Assembly: GCA_046347015.1 (NCBI GenBank)
Contig: JAXMHA010000004.1
Location: 1 to 64,000 of the forward strand
Direction: 5' to 3'
Length of the DNA stretch: 64,000 nucleotides
Origin: Dokdonella_A sp046347015
GTDB taxonomy: Bacteria > Pseudomonadota > Gammaproteobacteria > Xanthomonadales > Rhodanobacteraceae
The notes below the pieces were generated by a model, which did no database searches, was not told the DNA's origin, and was given only the letters and a program-made list of their open reading frames with translations. Within the stretch, counting starts at the first letter, position 1. Each line of letters starts with the position of its first letter. The translations under genes were made by a program, and so were the position numbers. This document shows, piece after piece, positions 43,121 to 52,536 of the stretch.

Positions 43121-43163
43121 TCACATCCACCCCCCTCGAAACTCCTCGAAACCTCGTCGTGTA

Positions 43164-43255
43164 TGGCGGAGAGGGCGGGATTCGAACCCGCGAAGCGGTT
43201 TGACCCGCTTACACACTTTCCAGGCGTGCTCCTTCGACCGCTCGGACACCTCTCC
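43164..43255 (-). tRNA. tRNA-Ser (anticodon GGA)
   Basis: A 92-nt class II tRNA: acceptor GGAGAGG/CCTCTCC with encoded CCA, D-arm GTGTCCGAGCGGTCGAAGG, anticodon loop CTGGAAA (GGA), variable arm GTAAGCGGGTCAAACCGCTT, and T-loop GGTTCGAATCC. Confidence 0.95.
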
Positions 43256-43325
43256 GGATTCCTGCCCGCTGTTGCGGATGGCGACGGCGATGCTGCGAGT
43301 CGCGACCCGAACCGCGGGGCGCCGC

Positions 43326-43354
43326 AGGATAGCGAACGCCTCGCACGCGCACAA
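43326..43354 (-). promoter_or_regulatory. Promoter of tRNA-Ser(GGA)
   Basis: TTGTGC (43349-43354), 17 bp, TATCCT (43326-43331) on the minus strand, 70 bp before the tRNA. It is nearly the same as the tRNA-Ser(CGA) promoter. Confidence 0.55.
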
Positions 43355-43366
43355 GTTCGCGGGAAT

Positions 43367-44473
43367 TCAGTTGCTTGGATTGCAGACCTCATTGGGATTC
43401 GTACTGCACGGCGGGTATCGCCAGACGCCTGTCAGCGTCGACGGATCGATTCGGAAGAACGCGAACTCCTCGAGGCCATAAGCCGCGACGTTCGGATAGA
43501 AGAGCCGGCGGGCAACGATCCGGTCCTCGGTGCCGTAGACGCGCGTCACTTCCTGGCCCTTGTCGGCGACGACGTAGGTACCACTGGATGACGACGGCGC
43601 GCGCACGTCCATGAACCGCCCGGCGTTGGAGTCATCGAACCACATCGTCCACTGGTTCGCCGATGCGTCACCGCTCGACGTCAGCATGTCGCAACCGGGG
43701 CTCGCCGCCGCACAGGTCACGTCGTAGAGATAGGCGCCGGCCGGCGGCAGCGCGACCGATCCGTACGGGGCGACCCCCTGCAGCGGGTCGGTGACCGTGG
43801 TGTATGTTCGCGGCGCCGTGACGGCGGTCAGGTTCACCACCGCAACCTTTTCGTAGTGGATGTCCTGGTTCGGCGTCACGCCGTAATACAGTTCGTCGAA
43901 TCGCCACACCATGATCCAGGTCCCGGAGAAATCGGTCGGATAGACCAGCGGCAGGCCGGTGAACATCTGCACCATGTCCTGCGTCACGCCGTTCACGGTC
44001 AGCGTGCCGGCGCGGGGACCGGTCCACTCCATGTGCAACTGGTCGGTCGTGAACGTGGTCGTGTAGGGGTGGTCGGGACACCCGCGGCACGGGCCGTCGG
44101 AACGATTCGCGCTCTGGAAGTCGACCGATGCGATCACGCCGGTGTCCGAGACGACGCCATCGTCGTTGAACTGGACGACGCCGTTGCCGATCACCTGCGT
44201 CACCGGATCGCCGTTGTCGTCGAAGAAGTAGGTCGTGCCGTCGAAGATGCTGCGGCTGTCCTCGGTGATGCCGAACGTGACGTAGCCGAGCGTCGACAGT
44301 GGCGAGTACCAGTTGCCGGGTTCGATCGGGATCGACCACGAGTAGTGGTACCAGTCCGGCGGCGGCGGTGCCGCAGTCGCTGCCGTCCCGCAGAAACCGA
44401 GGACCGGGATCAGCAGGGCGCAGCGGGCGAGGACGTTGAAGCGCGTTGGCTTGGTGCAGGGTCGTGGATGCAT
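43367..44473 (-). CDS. Secreted protein of unknown function
   Basis: 368 residues. The N-terminus is basic with a hydrophobic stretch (about 14-30) and signal cleavage near residue 34 (ATA-APPPPDW). The mature part is rich in beta-forming, acidic and aromatic residues: DWYHYSWSIPIEPGNWYSPL, TYFFDDNGDPVTQVIGNG, two short Cys patterns (CRGCPD; CAAASPGCDM), and a C-terminal CSTNPNEVCNPSN that could close a disulfide. No known domain is recognised. ATG 44473 precedes the signal. It is divergent from dnaX over 143 bp. Confidence 0.72.
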   Translation of the reverse strand: MHPRPCTKPTRFNVLARCALLIPVLGFCGTAATAAPPPPDWYHYSWSIPIEPGNWYSPLSTLGYVTFGITEDSRSIFDGTTYFFDDNGDPVTQVIGNGVVQFNDDGVVSDTGVIASVDFQSANRSDGPCRGCPDHPYTTTFTTDQLHMEWTGPRAGTLTVNGVTQDMVQMFTGLPLVYPTDFSGTWIMVWRFDELYYGVTPNQDIHYEKVAVVNLTAVTAPRTYTTVTDPLQGVAPYGSVALPPAGAYLYDVTCAAASPGCDMLTSSGDASANQWTMWFDDSNAGRFMDVRAPSSSSGTYVVADKGQEVTRVYGTEDRIVARRLFYPNVAAYGLEEFAFFRIDPSTLTGVWRYPPCSTNPNEVCNPSN

Positions 44474-44616
44474 GGCGTGTTCCCCGGGGTGGGCTCCGCG
44501 GCGGGATGGCGGACCGAACCTAGCACATCGGGCCGTTCGATCGCACGTCGCGGCGAAGGATCGTGGCCCATCGCTTCCGCCTTTGGCACAATTACCGGCT
44601 TCGGCTGCGTGAATCC

Positions 44617-46254
44617 ATGTCCTACCTCGCACTCGCCCGCAAATGGCGCCCGCGCCGCTTCGCCGACCTGGTCGGGCAGGAGCACGTGGTACGCGCACTG
44701 ACGCACGCACTCGACAGCGGGCGGCTGCACCATGCGCTGCTGTTCACCGGCACGCGTGGCGTCGGCAAGACGACGATCGCGCGGATCTTCGCCAAGGCGC
44801 TGAATTGCGTGAAAGGCCCGACGTCGGAACCGTGCGGGGAATGCAGCGCGTGCGTCGACATCGACGCCGGACGGTTCGTCGACCTGATCGAGATCGATGC
44901 CGCCAGCAACACCGGTATCGACAATGTCCGCGACCTGATCGACAACGCGCAATACACGCCCTCGCGCGGCCGCGCCAAGGTGTACCTGATCGACGAGGTG
45001 CACATGTTGTCGAAGGCGGCGTTCAACGCGCTGCTGAAGACGCTCGAGGAACCGCCGCCGCACGTCGAGTTCCTGCTGGCGACGACCGACCCGCAACGGC
45101 TGCCGATCACGGTGCTGTCGCGCTGCCTCAAGTTCACGTTGAAGCGCTTGACGCAGGAACAGATTGCCGGGCAACTGACGCGCATCCTCGCGAGTGAAAG
45201 CGTCGCGGCCGATGCCGAGGCCGTCGACCATCTCGCACGCGCCGCCGACGGGTCGTTGCGCGACGGCTTGTCCCTGCTTGATCAGGCGATTGCGCACGGT
45301 GGCGGGAAGCTTGCGTCCGCCGATGTCGATGCGATGCTCGGCACGGTCGACCGCAACGCGGTCCGGCGCCTGCTCGAGGCGCTGGCCAGCGGCGACGCTG
45401 CGACGCTGATGTCCGAAATCGATGCGTCGTCACTGCTGGTGCCGGATTTCGGCGAGGTGCTGGACGATTTCGCGGGACTGCTGCATCGCGTGCAGGTCCT
45501 GCAACTGGTGCCGGATTCGGCGCGCCCGGAGGATGTGGAATTGCAGGTGGTTGCCGGACGCCTCGCGCCGGAAGACGTCCAGCTTTGGTACCAGATGGCG
45601 GTGTCCGGCCGGCGCGACTTGCCGTTGGCGCCGACTCCGCGGCTGGGATTCGAGATGACGTTGCTGCGCATGCTGGCCTTCGTGCCCGTGGCGGGAAGTG
45701 CCGGCGCCGTGCACCCGGCCTCACCCGGGCCGGGTGCGACTGCAACGGCGCGCGCCGGGAAGGCCGCAAGTCCCCCGGCGCTGCCGGCAGGGGTACGTGA
45801 TGCTCCAGGAGCCGAGGCGCCCGCCACGTCATCGGCGCCACGCGACGCCACCGTGGCTTCGGCCGAGAATTGGCCCGCATTGATCGACGCGGCTGGCTTG
45901 CGTGGTCCACTCCGTGAAGTCGTGTCACACGCCATCGTGCTCGGGCACGAGCGTAGCCTGCTGCGGCTCGGTTTGAACGAACCCCACATCCGGCTGGTCA
46001 AACCCTCGCTGACGGCATCGCTGGTGCAAAAGCTCGCGCCGTTGCTGGGCGAGGGGTTGGTGGTTCGCTTCGAGCGCGTCGAGTCGGACCTCGACAGTCC
46101 TGCCGCCCGCCGTCGCCAGGATGAAGCGGAGCGCCGGGAAGCAGCCGAATCGACGCTGGGCGAAGACCCGGTGGTGCGCGCGATGGTCGATGCCTTCGAC
46201 GCGCGGATCGTGCCGGGCAGCGTCCAGCCGCCGGTGGCGGAGAACGGAAAATGA
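44617..46254 (+). CDS. dnaX: DNA polymerase III subunit tau (DnaX)
   Basis: Clamp-loader ATPase that also links polymerase and helicase. 545 residues: RKWRPRRFADLVGQEHV, Walker A GTRGVGKTTIA, zinc module CVKGPTSEPCGECSAC, DEVHMLSKAAFNALLKTLEEP, sensor LSRCLKFTLKR. Then come a Pro/Ala linker (about 365-420) and the tau C-terminal domain (NWPALIDAAGLRGPLREVVSHA). The linker lacks an A-run like the E. coli slippery site, so only full-length tau is expected. ATG 44617 starts MSYLALARKWRP. ybaB and recR follow, the standard trio. Confidence 0.96.
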   Translation: MSYLALARKWRPRRFADLVGQEHVVRALTHALDSGRLHHALLFTGTRGVGKTTIARIFAKALNCVKGPTSEPCGECSACVDIDAGRFVDLIEIDAASNTGIDNVRDLIDNAQYTPSRGRAKVYLIDEVHMLSKAAFNALLKTLEEPPPHVEFLLATTDPQRLPITVLSRCLKFTLKRLTQEQIAGQLTRILASESVAADAEAVDHLARAADGSLRDGLSLLDQAIAHGGGKLASADVDAMLGTVDRNAVRRLLEALASGDAATLMSEIDASSLLVPDFGEVLDDFAGLLHRVQVLQLVPDSARPEDVELQVVAGRLAPEDVQLWYQMAVSGRRDLPLAPTPRLGFEMTLLRMLAFVPVAGSAGAVHPASPGPGATATARAGKAASPPALPAGVRDAPGAEAPATSSAPRDATVASAENWPALIDAAGLRGPLREVVSHAIVLGHERSLLRLGLNEPHIRLVKPSLTASLVQKLAPLLGEGLVVRFERVESDLDSPAARRRQDEAERREAAESTLGEDPVVRAMVDAFDARIVPGSVQPPVAENGK

Positions 46255-46315
46255 TTGCGCCGGGAGGTCCGGTCAGGCTCGAAGCCCATCACGTCGTCAA
46301 TCGAGGCGGAGAACG

Positions 46316-46642
46316 ATGAAGGGACCACTCGCCAATTTGATGCAACAGGCGCAGCGGATGCAGGAAGACATGCGGCGTGCGCAGGAAGAACTCGCTGCCG
46401 CCGAAGTGACCGGGGAAGCCGGCGGCGGACTCGTGCGCGTGACGATGAGCGGCCACCACGAAGTGCGGCGGGTCGCGATCGACAGGAAACTCTTTGCCGA
46501 CGATCCCGAGATGGCCGAGGACCTCGTCGCAGCCGCGACGAACGATGCGGTGAACAAGGTCGCGGCACTGGCCGAGCAGCGCCTTGGCAACCTCACGTCC
46601 GGTTTGAACCTGCCGCCGGGATTCAAGCTGCCACTGGGATGA
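46316..46642 (+). CDS. YbaB/EbfC family nucleoid-associated protein
   Basis: A 108-residue dimeric DNA-binding protein found between dnaX and recR across bacteria. Pattern: GPLANLMQQAQRMQEDMRRAQ, EVTGEAGGGLVRVTMSGHHEVRRV, AAATNDAVNKVAAL, and a C-terminal GLNLPPGFKLPLG. ATG 46316 follows GGCGGAG. Confidence 0.95.
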   Translation: MKGPLANLMQQAQRMQEDMRRAQEELAAAEVTGEAGGGLVRVTMSGHHEVRRVAIDRKLFADDPEMAEDLVAAATNDAVNKVAALAEQRLGNLTSGLNLPPGFKLPLG

Positions 46643-46793
46643 CCCGTCGCGCAATCCTTGCGCCGGGCCAAGTAGAATGCCGTTGCCGTGCACGGCGTCG
46701 CGTGATCCGCATCGCCCGCGCCAGCCATCCACGCGTCCTGATCGAGCCGCCGGTTTCCCGGCAATGCAACCCATCCCTTAGCCGGCCACCGCC

Positions 46794-47396
46794 ATGTCAT
46801 CGAGTTCGAGGCTCCTGGCCGACCTGATCGACGCCTTCCGCTGCCTGCCGGGCGTTGGTGCGAAGACCGCGCAACGCATGGCATTCCACGTCCTCGAACG
46901 GGATCGCGCCGGCGCGCGCCGGCTGGCCGAGCAGTTGTTGCTGGCCATCGACAAGGTCGGCAACTGCACGCGCTGCCGGACCTTCAGTGAAACGCCGGTC
47001 TGTGCGCTGTGCAGTTCGAACTCGCGTGACGACTCGGTGCTGTGCGTCGTCGAATCTCCCGCCGACCAGATGGCGATCGAACAGGCGACGGGATTTTCGG
47101 GACGCTACTTCGTGCTGCTCGGCCGGCTGTCGCCGATCGACGGCATCGGTCCGGCCGAACTCGGGCTGGATCTCCTCGCGGCACGCCTTGCCGAAGGCCA
47201 GGTGCAGGAACTGGTCGTCGCGACCAACCCGACCGTCGAGGGCGAGGCCACGGCCCACGTCATCGGCCAGCTTGCACGCGCCGCCGGCGTGCGCGCGACA
47301 CGCCTCGCGCATGGCGTGCCGCTCGGAGGCGAACTCGAATACATTGATCGGGGTACGCTGGCGCACGCGTTCGGCGGCCGTCAGTCCCTCGATTGA
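46794..47396 (+). CDS. recR: Recombination protein RecR
   Basis: Partner of RecF/RecO in gap repair, loading RecA. The 200-residue product has the N-terminal helix-hairpin-helix (LIDAFRCLPGVGAKTAQRMA), the C4 zinc finger CTRCRTFSETPVCALC, the Toprim domain with VVESPADQMAIEQ and VVATNPTVEGEATA, and the C-terminal Walker-like GVPLGGELEYID. ATG 46794. TAGAAT at 46673-46678 may belong to its own promoter in the 151-bp ybaB-recR gap, but no -35 fits. Confidence 0.96.
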   Translation: MSSSSRLLADLIDAFRCLPGVGAKTAQRMAFHVLERDRAGARRLAEQLLLAIDKVGNCTRCRTFSETPVCALCSSNSRDDSVLCVVESPADQMAIEQATGFSGRYFVLLGRLSPIDGIGPAELGLDLLAARLAEGQVQELVVATNPTVEGEATAHVIGQLARAAGVRATRLAHGVPLGGELEYIDRGTLAHAFGGRQSLD

Positions 47397-47449
47397 ACAC
47401 GGCCCCGGGTGGGGACCATGGTCCGGTGCCGGACCGGAAGGAGGACGAC

Positions 47450-47794
47450 ATGGGCGACACGCTGTTCGGCAAGATCATCCGCCACGAAATCCCCGCCGAC
47501 ATCGTCTACGAGGACGAACACGTGCTGGCGTTCCGCGACATCCACCCGCAGGCGCCCGTGCACGTCCTGTTCATCCCGAAGCGGGCCATCGCGACGCTGA
47601 ACGATCTGGTGGATGCCGATGCGGAAGAGGTGGGGCGGCTGGTCATTGCCGCCGCGCGCTGGGCCGAGGCCCAAGGGTTCTCGGAGGACGGCTATCGCAT
47701 CGTCATCAATTGCAACCGCGACGGTGGGCAGACCGTGTACCACCTGCACCTGCACCTCCTCGCCGGCCGCGTCATGCACTGGCCGCCGGGCTGA
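47450..47794 (+). CDS. HIT-family (HinT-like) purine nucleoside phosphoramidase
   Basis: 114 residues: TLFGKIIRHEIPADIVYEDE, FRDIHPQAPVHVLFIPK, GYRIVINCNRDGGQTVYHLHLHLLAG. The histidine triad H-x-H-x-H is intact. It hydrolyses adenosine phosphoramidates in the cytoplasm. ATG 47450 has GGAAGGAGG 6 nt upstream; an in-frame ATG within the recR end is less likely. Confidence 0.94.
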   Translation: MGDTLFGKIIRHEIPADIVYEDEHVLAFRDIHPQAPVHVLFIPKRAIATLNDLVDADAEEVGRLVIAAARWAEAQGFSEDGYRIVINCNRDGGQTVYHLHLHLLAGRVMHWPPG

Positions 47795-47808
47795 ATCGCC
47801 CGCTGGAC

Positions 47809-48426
47809 TCAGTGCTTGCCGCCCGCTGAGGTCGTGGAGGGAGCGGTGTGGGTCGCTGCCGACGGCACGACGATCACACCCGGAAAGTACGGACCCCAGC
47901 CCCACCAGCCCGGATAGCCCCACCAGAACGGGTCGGGCGAATACCACGGGCCATAGGGCGATCGCATGTCGATGACGGTGGGGCGATCCGGCCAGAGGTA
48001 GATGGCCGTCGCGGCGACATGCGGATACGTGTACTCGAATTCGCCGACCTTGCCTTGCTGGTTGCCGGTGAGCCGGCCAACGACGGTGACATCCTTGCCG
48101 GGCTCGAAAACTTCCGGATCGTAGAATCCGTCGCGACACGCGATGAAGCGCCCGTCGCTCGCGCCACGGGTCGACGGGCGTGCGCTCGAGTCGAGCGGAC
48201 GACCGAGGATCTCGAAGCACGTCGAGTCGGCTTTCGGCTCGACCTTGATGATCTTGCCGCCCCAGCGGACATCGGTCGCCGTCGGCGCCGCGCGGGCCGC
48301 GGCATCGGGCGTGATTGCCGCAAATTGGCCCTGCAGCGGCGTCGGGATCGTCGCGCAGGCGCCGAGCAGGATCGTCACTGCCGCGGCAGGCGCGAGGCGT
48401 GCGGATCGACGTATGAATCTGCCCAT
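47809..48426 (-). CDS. Slp-family outer-membrane lipoprotein
   Basis: 205 residues. The signal sequence ends in lipobox LLGAC with Cys24. The Slp core follows: VRWGGKIIKVEPKADSTCFEILGRPLDS (in parts: VRWGGKIIKVEPK, CFEILGRPLD), SDGRFIACRDGFYDPEVFEPGKDVTVVGRL, and EYTYPHVAATAIYLWPDRP. The C-terminus is Trp/Gly/Tyr-rich (FWWGYPGWWGWGPYF). Slp proteins are starvation- or stationary-phase-induced outer-membrane lipoproteins. ATG 48426 is preferred over 48432 because AAGGAA lies 6 nt before it. It is convergent with the HIT gene. Confidence 0.9.
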   Translation of the reverse strand: MGRFIRRSARLAPAAAVTILLGACATIPTPLQGQFAAITPDAAARAAPTATDVRWGGKIIKVEPKADSTCFEILGRPLDSSARPSTRGASDGRFIACRDGFYDPEVFEPGKDVTVVGRLTGNQQGKVGEFEYTYPHVAATAIYLWPDRPTVIDMRSPYGPWYSPDPFWWGYPGWWGWGPYFPGVIVVPSAATHTAPSTTSAGGKH

Positions 48427-48596
48427 GGCCATTTCCTTGTTGATCTTCCTTTCCGTACCCGTTGGGACGTTTTCCGATGGCGTTTCGTTGCAGCCGCAGC
48501 GTGGCCGGAATGATCTTCCTCACCCGACATCGTCGGCAAGCGTACTCCCGTCGCCCTGGCTCCGAGGTCGCCGCGACGCCGGTGTTGCCACGCCAT

Positions 48597-50618
48597 TCAT
48601 CCGCGACGCGTCCGGTCCCGGGCCGCCGACCTCGACGCGGGGGTCGGGGTTCCCGCGGCGCGACCGGTCCGGCGTGCTGGTGGACGCCAGTGCCGCACCG
48701 CGGCAGCAAAGCGTTCGATCTCGCGCACCGGCGGTCGCACCGTCGCATAACGCAATGTGACGTAGGTTCCGACCAGGTGTTCGAGTTCGACGCCCGATTC
48801 GGGGAACGCCGCCACGAGGCGGCGCGAAAGATCGACCGGGCCTTCACTCGGGCGCGACTCGATGCCGGCGGCGGCGAGACGGCGTTGCCACCGCGACCAG
48901 GCGGCATCCAGCGCGTCGCCCTGGCGGGACGCCGCTTTCCCGCCGAGTGCCCACGCCGTCGCCAGGGCGAGGAGGAGGACCAGTATGCCGGCGAACGCGA
49001 GCCACAGCCGGGCGTGGTCGCCGTCGTCGAGGCGCTCGAACAAGCGTCGTTGGCGGGGCGCATCGAAATGGACGACCGCTTCGGTCCACAGCCGATCGAC
49101 GATGTCGAACCGGTTGCGCAGCGGATGCCACACGTTGGCCGCGAGCCAGCCAAGCCGGTCGTCGACGGCGGTGGCGCCGAGATCGATGCGGGCCGGGCTG
49201 ACGGCCGCCGTCGGGTCGACGCGCTGCCAACCCGTTCCGTTGGTCCAGACTTCGGCCCAGGCGTGCGCGTCGGACTGGCGCAGCAGCAGGTAGCTTCCGG
49301 TCGGATTCCACGTTCCGCCCTGGTAGCCGGTGACGATGCGTGCCGGAATGCCGGCTGCGCGCATCAGGAACACGAAGGCCGCCGCATAGTGTTCGCAGAA
49401 GCCGGCATGGGTGCCGAACAGGAAGTCGTCGATCCAGTTCCGGCCGAGTGGTGGCGGTTGCAACGTGTACCGGAATTCGGAATGGAACAGCGACAGCGCC
49501 TTGCCGACGACGTACGCGTCGCTGCCGTTCGACGCGGATCGCCAGCGTTCGGCAAGGGCGCGCGCTTCGGGGTCGAATCCGTCCGGAAGCGCCAGTGCGC
49601 GCGAACGGGCGCGGGTATCGAGCGTTCCCGGGCGCGCCCAGCGCTCGACCGAAGACAACGGGTACGCGACGGGGCGGTCGATGTCCTGGAATGCAAGCAG
49701 GGTGCGATCGGTCGTGAGCCAGACGCCGTGCGGCGCGTCGAGCGGGACATCGAGTGCGGGCAGCCAGCGGCGGCCGGTCGGCTCGAGCGTGATCGTGTAG
49801 TCGATGGGTGGCGATCGCGGCGCGATTGCGGGTGCTCGCTGCGGGAAATGGTTCGTTCCGCGCGACCACTCGCTGCCGTTGAAATCCCACAGGACCAGGG
49901 TGCGGAAATAGCGGTCGGCTGGCGCGGGCAAGGCGCCGTCGAACGTGACCCGGAACGCCGGGCTGTCGTCGAGCAGCAGGTCGAGGATCCCGGATGGATT
50001 GAGCGTGTCACCGAGCCCGGTGTGCTGGGCCGAGTCGAAACGGTTGTCGCCCCACAGCGGGTGCGCCGGACGCGGCATGAACGTGAACGCCAGTGCGGCC
50101 AGTGGAATTCCCGCGAGCAACAGCAGGACGGCTTGCCGCAGTGACGGTAGCAGCCGGCGCGGCGGTCGCTGCGTGGCAGGTTGCAACGCCGCTAGCGCGG
50201 CAAGCAACAGCACCGTGCCGGCGCCCACGAGCGCGGAGAACGCGAGTGACTGCCGGAACAACAGTGCGCTCATCAGCACGAATGCGGCGAAGCCGATCGC
50301 GGCGCGGGCATCGCGCACGCGCCGCGTCTCCAGCAGTTTCAACGCCAGCAAGCCGCAGGCGAACGCGGTTCCCGGGTCGCGGCCGAAGAAATTGCCGTAT
50401 TCGACCAGTACGGCGAGCAACAGCATGCCGGCGAGAGGCAGGCGGATGAACGCGACCAGGCGCGCGAGGCGCGCCGAGCGGTTCAGCAGTGCGAAACCGA
50501 CGACCAGCGTGCAACCCGTCGCCAGCCAGGCGGGCAAGTGGTTGAGGTGCGCCACCAGCGCCACGGCGACCGCGACCGCGACGAACCGGAATTGGCCCTT
50601 GTCGATGTCGCGGGTCAC
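48597..50618 (-). CDS. TgpA-like membrane transglutaminase-domain protein
   Basis: 673 residues. Several N-terminal membrane helices (about 10-200, DUF3488-type) are followed by a periplasmic transglutaminase-like domain. Its Cys lies in THAGFCEHYAAAF (about 405), His in SDAHAWAEVW (about 451) and Asp in QRVDPTAAV (about 468). One late membrane helix (LWLAFAGILVLLLALATAWA) precedes a cytoplasmic tail ending in Arg/Pro-rich sequence. The layout is that of Pseudomonas TgpA. The Cys-His-Asp triad is intact, but the biochemical role is not settled. The start GTG 50618 overlaps the DUF58 stop. It is the last gene of the MoxR-DUF58-TgpA operon. Confidence 0.92.
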   Translation of the reverse strand: MTRDIDKGQFRFVAVAVAVALVAHLNHLPAWLATGCTLVVGFALLNRSARLARLVAFIRLPLAGMLLLAVLVEYGNFFGRDPGTAFACGLLALKLLETRRVRDARAAIGFAAFVLMSALLFRQSLAFSALVGAGTVLLLAALAALQPATQRPPRRLLPSLRQAVLLLLAGIPLAALAFTFMPRPAHPLWGDNRFDSAQHTGLGDTLNPSGILDLLLDDSPAFRVTFDGALPAPADRYFRTLVLWDFNGSEWSRGTNHFPQRAPAIAPRSPPIDYTITLEPTGRRWLPALDVPLDAPHGVWLTTDRTLLAFQDIDRPVAYPLSSVERWARPGTLDTRARSRALALPDGFDPEARALAERWRSASNGSDAYVVGKALSLFHSEFRYTLQPPPLGRNWIDDFLFGTHAGFCEHYAAAFVFLMRAAGIPARIVTGYQGGTWNPTGSYLLLRQSDAHAWAEVWTNGTGWQRVDPTAAVSPARIDLGATAVDDRLGWLAANVWHPLRNRFDIVDRLWTEAVVHFDAPRQRRLFERLDDGDHARLWLAFAGILVLLLALATAWALGGKAASRQGDALDAAWSRWQRRLAAAGIESRPSEGPVDLSRRLVAAFPESGVELEHLVGTYVTLRYATVRPPVREIERFAAAVRHWRPPARRTGRAAGTPTPASRSAARDRTRRG

Positions 50619-51586
50619 GGCAGCAGGGCCAGCGCCGACAGGCACGCCAACCGGTGGGCCAACCCGCCGGACGGTCCGAACCGCTCTCCGGGCAGCACCA
50701 GGGTGTAATTCCGGCCGCTCGCGTCCGCCGCGAGGACCCACGCGGCGAGCCGGCTGATGCGGGCTTCGTGCGCGAGTCCGCCGAGCGTTGCATAGTCGAG
50801 CACCGGGTCGCTTTCTGCCGTTCGCTCGCCCTCCCGCACCAACAGCTTGTCGTGGCGCGCCGACGGCTTCCACGCGATGAGCCGGGGCGGGTCACCGGCA
50901 CGGTACGCACGAAGACCCGATGGTTCGTCCCCGACACCGGCCACCGGGGTGGCGTCGATCCCGTGGCGGCCGCCCGGCAAGGGGGGAGCATCGACTTCGA
51001 CGGCCGGGAAGACCACGAACCTGACATCCGGATTCAACCGGCTCCACGCGCGAAACAGGCCGAGCGGGTATTCCGTCGCCAGCGTGAGGGGTCCGGTGCG
51101 CCACCACCCGCGGGGTGAAGCTGGAAACAACCGAGCGACCGTTTGTTCACGGTCCACCGGAAGGCGGAAAGCGATCGCGTCGTCGCGCCTGCCGAGCAGC
51201 AGCGAGGGGTGCCCGCGTGCCGGCGGCGCGAACCGGAACGTGACCGCGATCGGCTCACCGGCGTGGCACGGCGCCATGTCGACTCCAGCCAGCGTCACGC
51301 GGTGCATGGCCCTGAACGCCATGAACAGGCTCGCGGCCGACGCCGCGGCAAGCAGGCTCGTCATCAACAACGCCGCGTTGTTGCCGAAATTCAATGCACC
51401 GACCGCCATCGCGCACAGGATCGCGGCGAACGACAAGCCAAATCCGGTCGGCAGGATGTAGATCCGGCGCCGGTCCAGCGTGATCGGCAGGGGTTCCGGA
51501 ATGTCGCGCCGCAGCCGCGCCAGCGCGTTCCGCATGAGCCGTCGCCGTCGCGGCAGGCCTGGCGCCGCGGGCGCGACGGCGTTCAT
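50615..51586 (-). CDS. DUF58 domain protein
   Basis: 323 residues. Two N-terminal membrane helices (about 44-63 and 70-90: LPTGFGLSFAAILCAMAVGAL, in part; NNAALLMTSLLAAASAASLF) precede the DUF58 domain, which is usually associated with MoxR ATPases. Here it shows GDEPSGLRAYRAGDPPRLIAWKPSARHDKLLVRE, with the typical R.Y..GD....I.WK..AR pattern (quoted in parts: LRAYRAGDPPRLIAWK). ATG 51586 overlaps the MoxR stop. It probably acts as a membrane partner or client adaptor of the ATPase. Confidence 0.92.
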   Translation of the reverse strand: MNAVAPAAPGLPRRRRLMRNALARLRRDIPEPLPITLDRRRIYILPTGFGLSFAAILCAMAVGALNFGNNAALLMTSLLAAASAASLFMAFRAMHRVTLAGVDMAPCHAGEPIAVTFRFAPPARGHPSLLLGRRDDAIAFRLPVDREQTVARLFPASPRGWWRTGPLTLATEYPLGLFRAWSRLNPDVRFVVFPAVEVDAPPLPGGRHGIDATPVAGVGDEPSGLRAYRAGDPPRLIAWKPSARHDKLLVREGERTAESDPVLDYATLGGLAHEARISRLAAWVLAADASGRNYTLVLPGERFGPSGGLAHRLACLSALALLP

Positions 51587-52536
51587 CCGCTGCGTACCGG
51601 CGTATCCGCGAGCAGGCTGCGTGCGAGTGCCGTGCGGTCGGACGCCACGCCGCCGCCCGGCACGAGGCGATGTGCGGCGACGCTTTCGAACACCGCCTGC
51701 ACGTCCTCGGGAATCACGTGCGAGCGTCCGCTGACGAGGGCGTGCGCGCGCGCCGCCGCCAGCAGCGCGAGGCCCGCGCGCGGCGACAGCCCCACCCGGA
51801 TGCCGGGATGCTGGCGGCTCGCGGCGAGCAACGCCTGCAAATAGTCGATCAGCGCTGGCGCGGCGAACACCTCGCGGCTGCGCCGCCGGAGCGCCTGCAG
51901 TTGCACCGGCTCGAGTCGAGGCTTCAATGCCGCCAGCAGGTCCTGGCGGTCACCGTCATCGAGCATTTCCCGCTCGGCTTCGGGGTCCGGGTAACCGAGG
52001 TGCAGGCACAGCATGAACCGGTCGAGCTGGGAATCCGGCAGGGGATAGGTTCCGGCGAAGTCGACGGGGTTCTGCGTCGCGACGACGAAGAACGGAACCG
52101 GCAGCTTGCGGGTCGTGCCATCGACGGTCACCTGGCCCTCCGCCATCGCTTCCAGCATCGCGCTCTGCGTCTTGGGCGCCGCGCGGTTGATTTCGTCGGC
52201 GAGCAGGAGGTGGGTAAACAAGGGCCCCGGATTGAAGACGAACGTTTCCGATTCACGCTGGTAGACGCTGATGCCGATGATGTCCGATGGCAGCAGGTCG
52301 GACGTGAACTGGACGCGCTGGAAGTCGAGTCCGAGCGTCAGTGCCAGCGCCTGCGCCAGCGTGGTCTTGCCGACCCCCGGCACGTCCTCGATCAGCAGGT
52401 GCCCGCGGGCCAGCAGGCAGACGAACGCCAGCCGGACTTCACGCGGCTTGCCGAGCACGACCCCCTCGACCTGTGCGATCGCACGGGCGAGGGCTGCGTC
52501 CAGATCGATGAGTGGGCGGGCGGCGAGTTCGGTCAT
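51583..52536 (-). CDS. MoxR-family AAA+ ATPase
   Basis: A 317-residue cytoplasmic chaperone-like ATPase: Walker A EDVPGVGKTTLAQALA, FQRVQFTSDLLPSDIIG, Walker B LLADEINRAAPKTQSAMLEAM, sensor 1 FVVATQNPVDFAGTYPLP, arginine finger SQLDRFML, and sensor 2 GLSPRAGLALL. It is the first gene of an operon with DUF58 and TgpA, coupled by ATGA overlaps. The VWA-domain proteins often present in larger MoxR clusters are absent. ATG 52536. Confidence 0.94.
   Translation of the reverse strand: MTELAARPLIDLDAALARAIAQVEGVVLGKPREVRLAFVCLLARGHLLIEDVPGVGKTTLAQALALTLGLDFQRVQFTSDLLPSDIIGISVYQRESETFVFNPGPLFTHLLLADEINRAAPKTQSAMLEAMAEGQVTVDGTTRKLPVPFFVVATQNPVDFAGTYPLPDSQLDRFMLCLHLGYPDPEAEREMLDDGDRQDLLAALKPRLEPVQLQALRRRSREVFAAPALIDYLQALLAASRQHPGIRVGLSPRAGLALLAAARAHALVSGRSHVIPEDVQAVFESVAAHRLVPGGGVASDRTALARSLLADTPVRSG

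Noticed and set aside
45700..45860. Programmed frameshift site in dnaX for a gamma product
   Set aside because: No A-rich slippery heptamer or following strong hairpin is visible near the linker.
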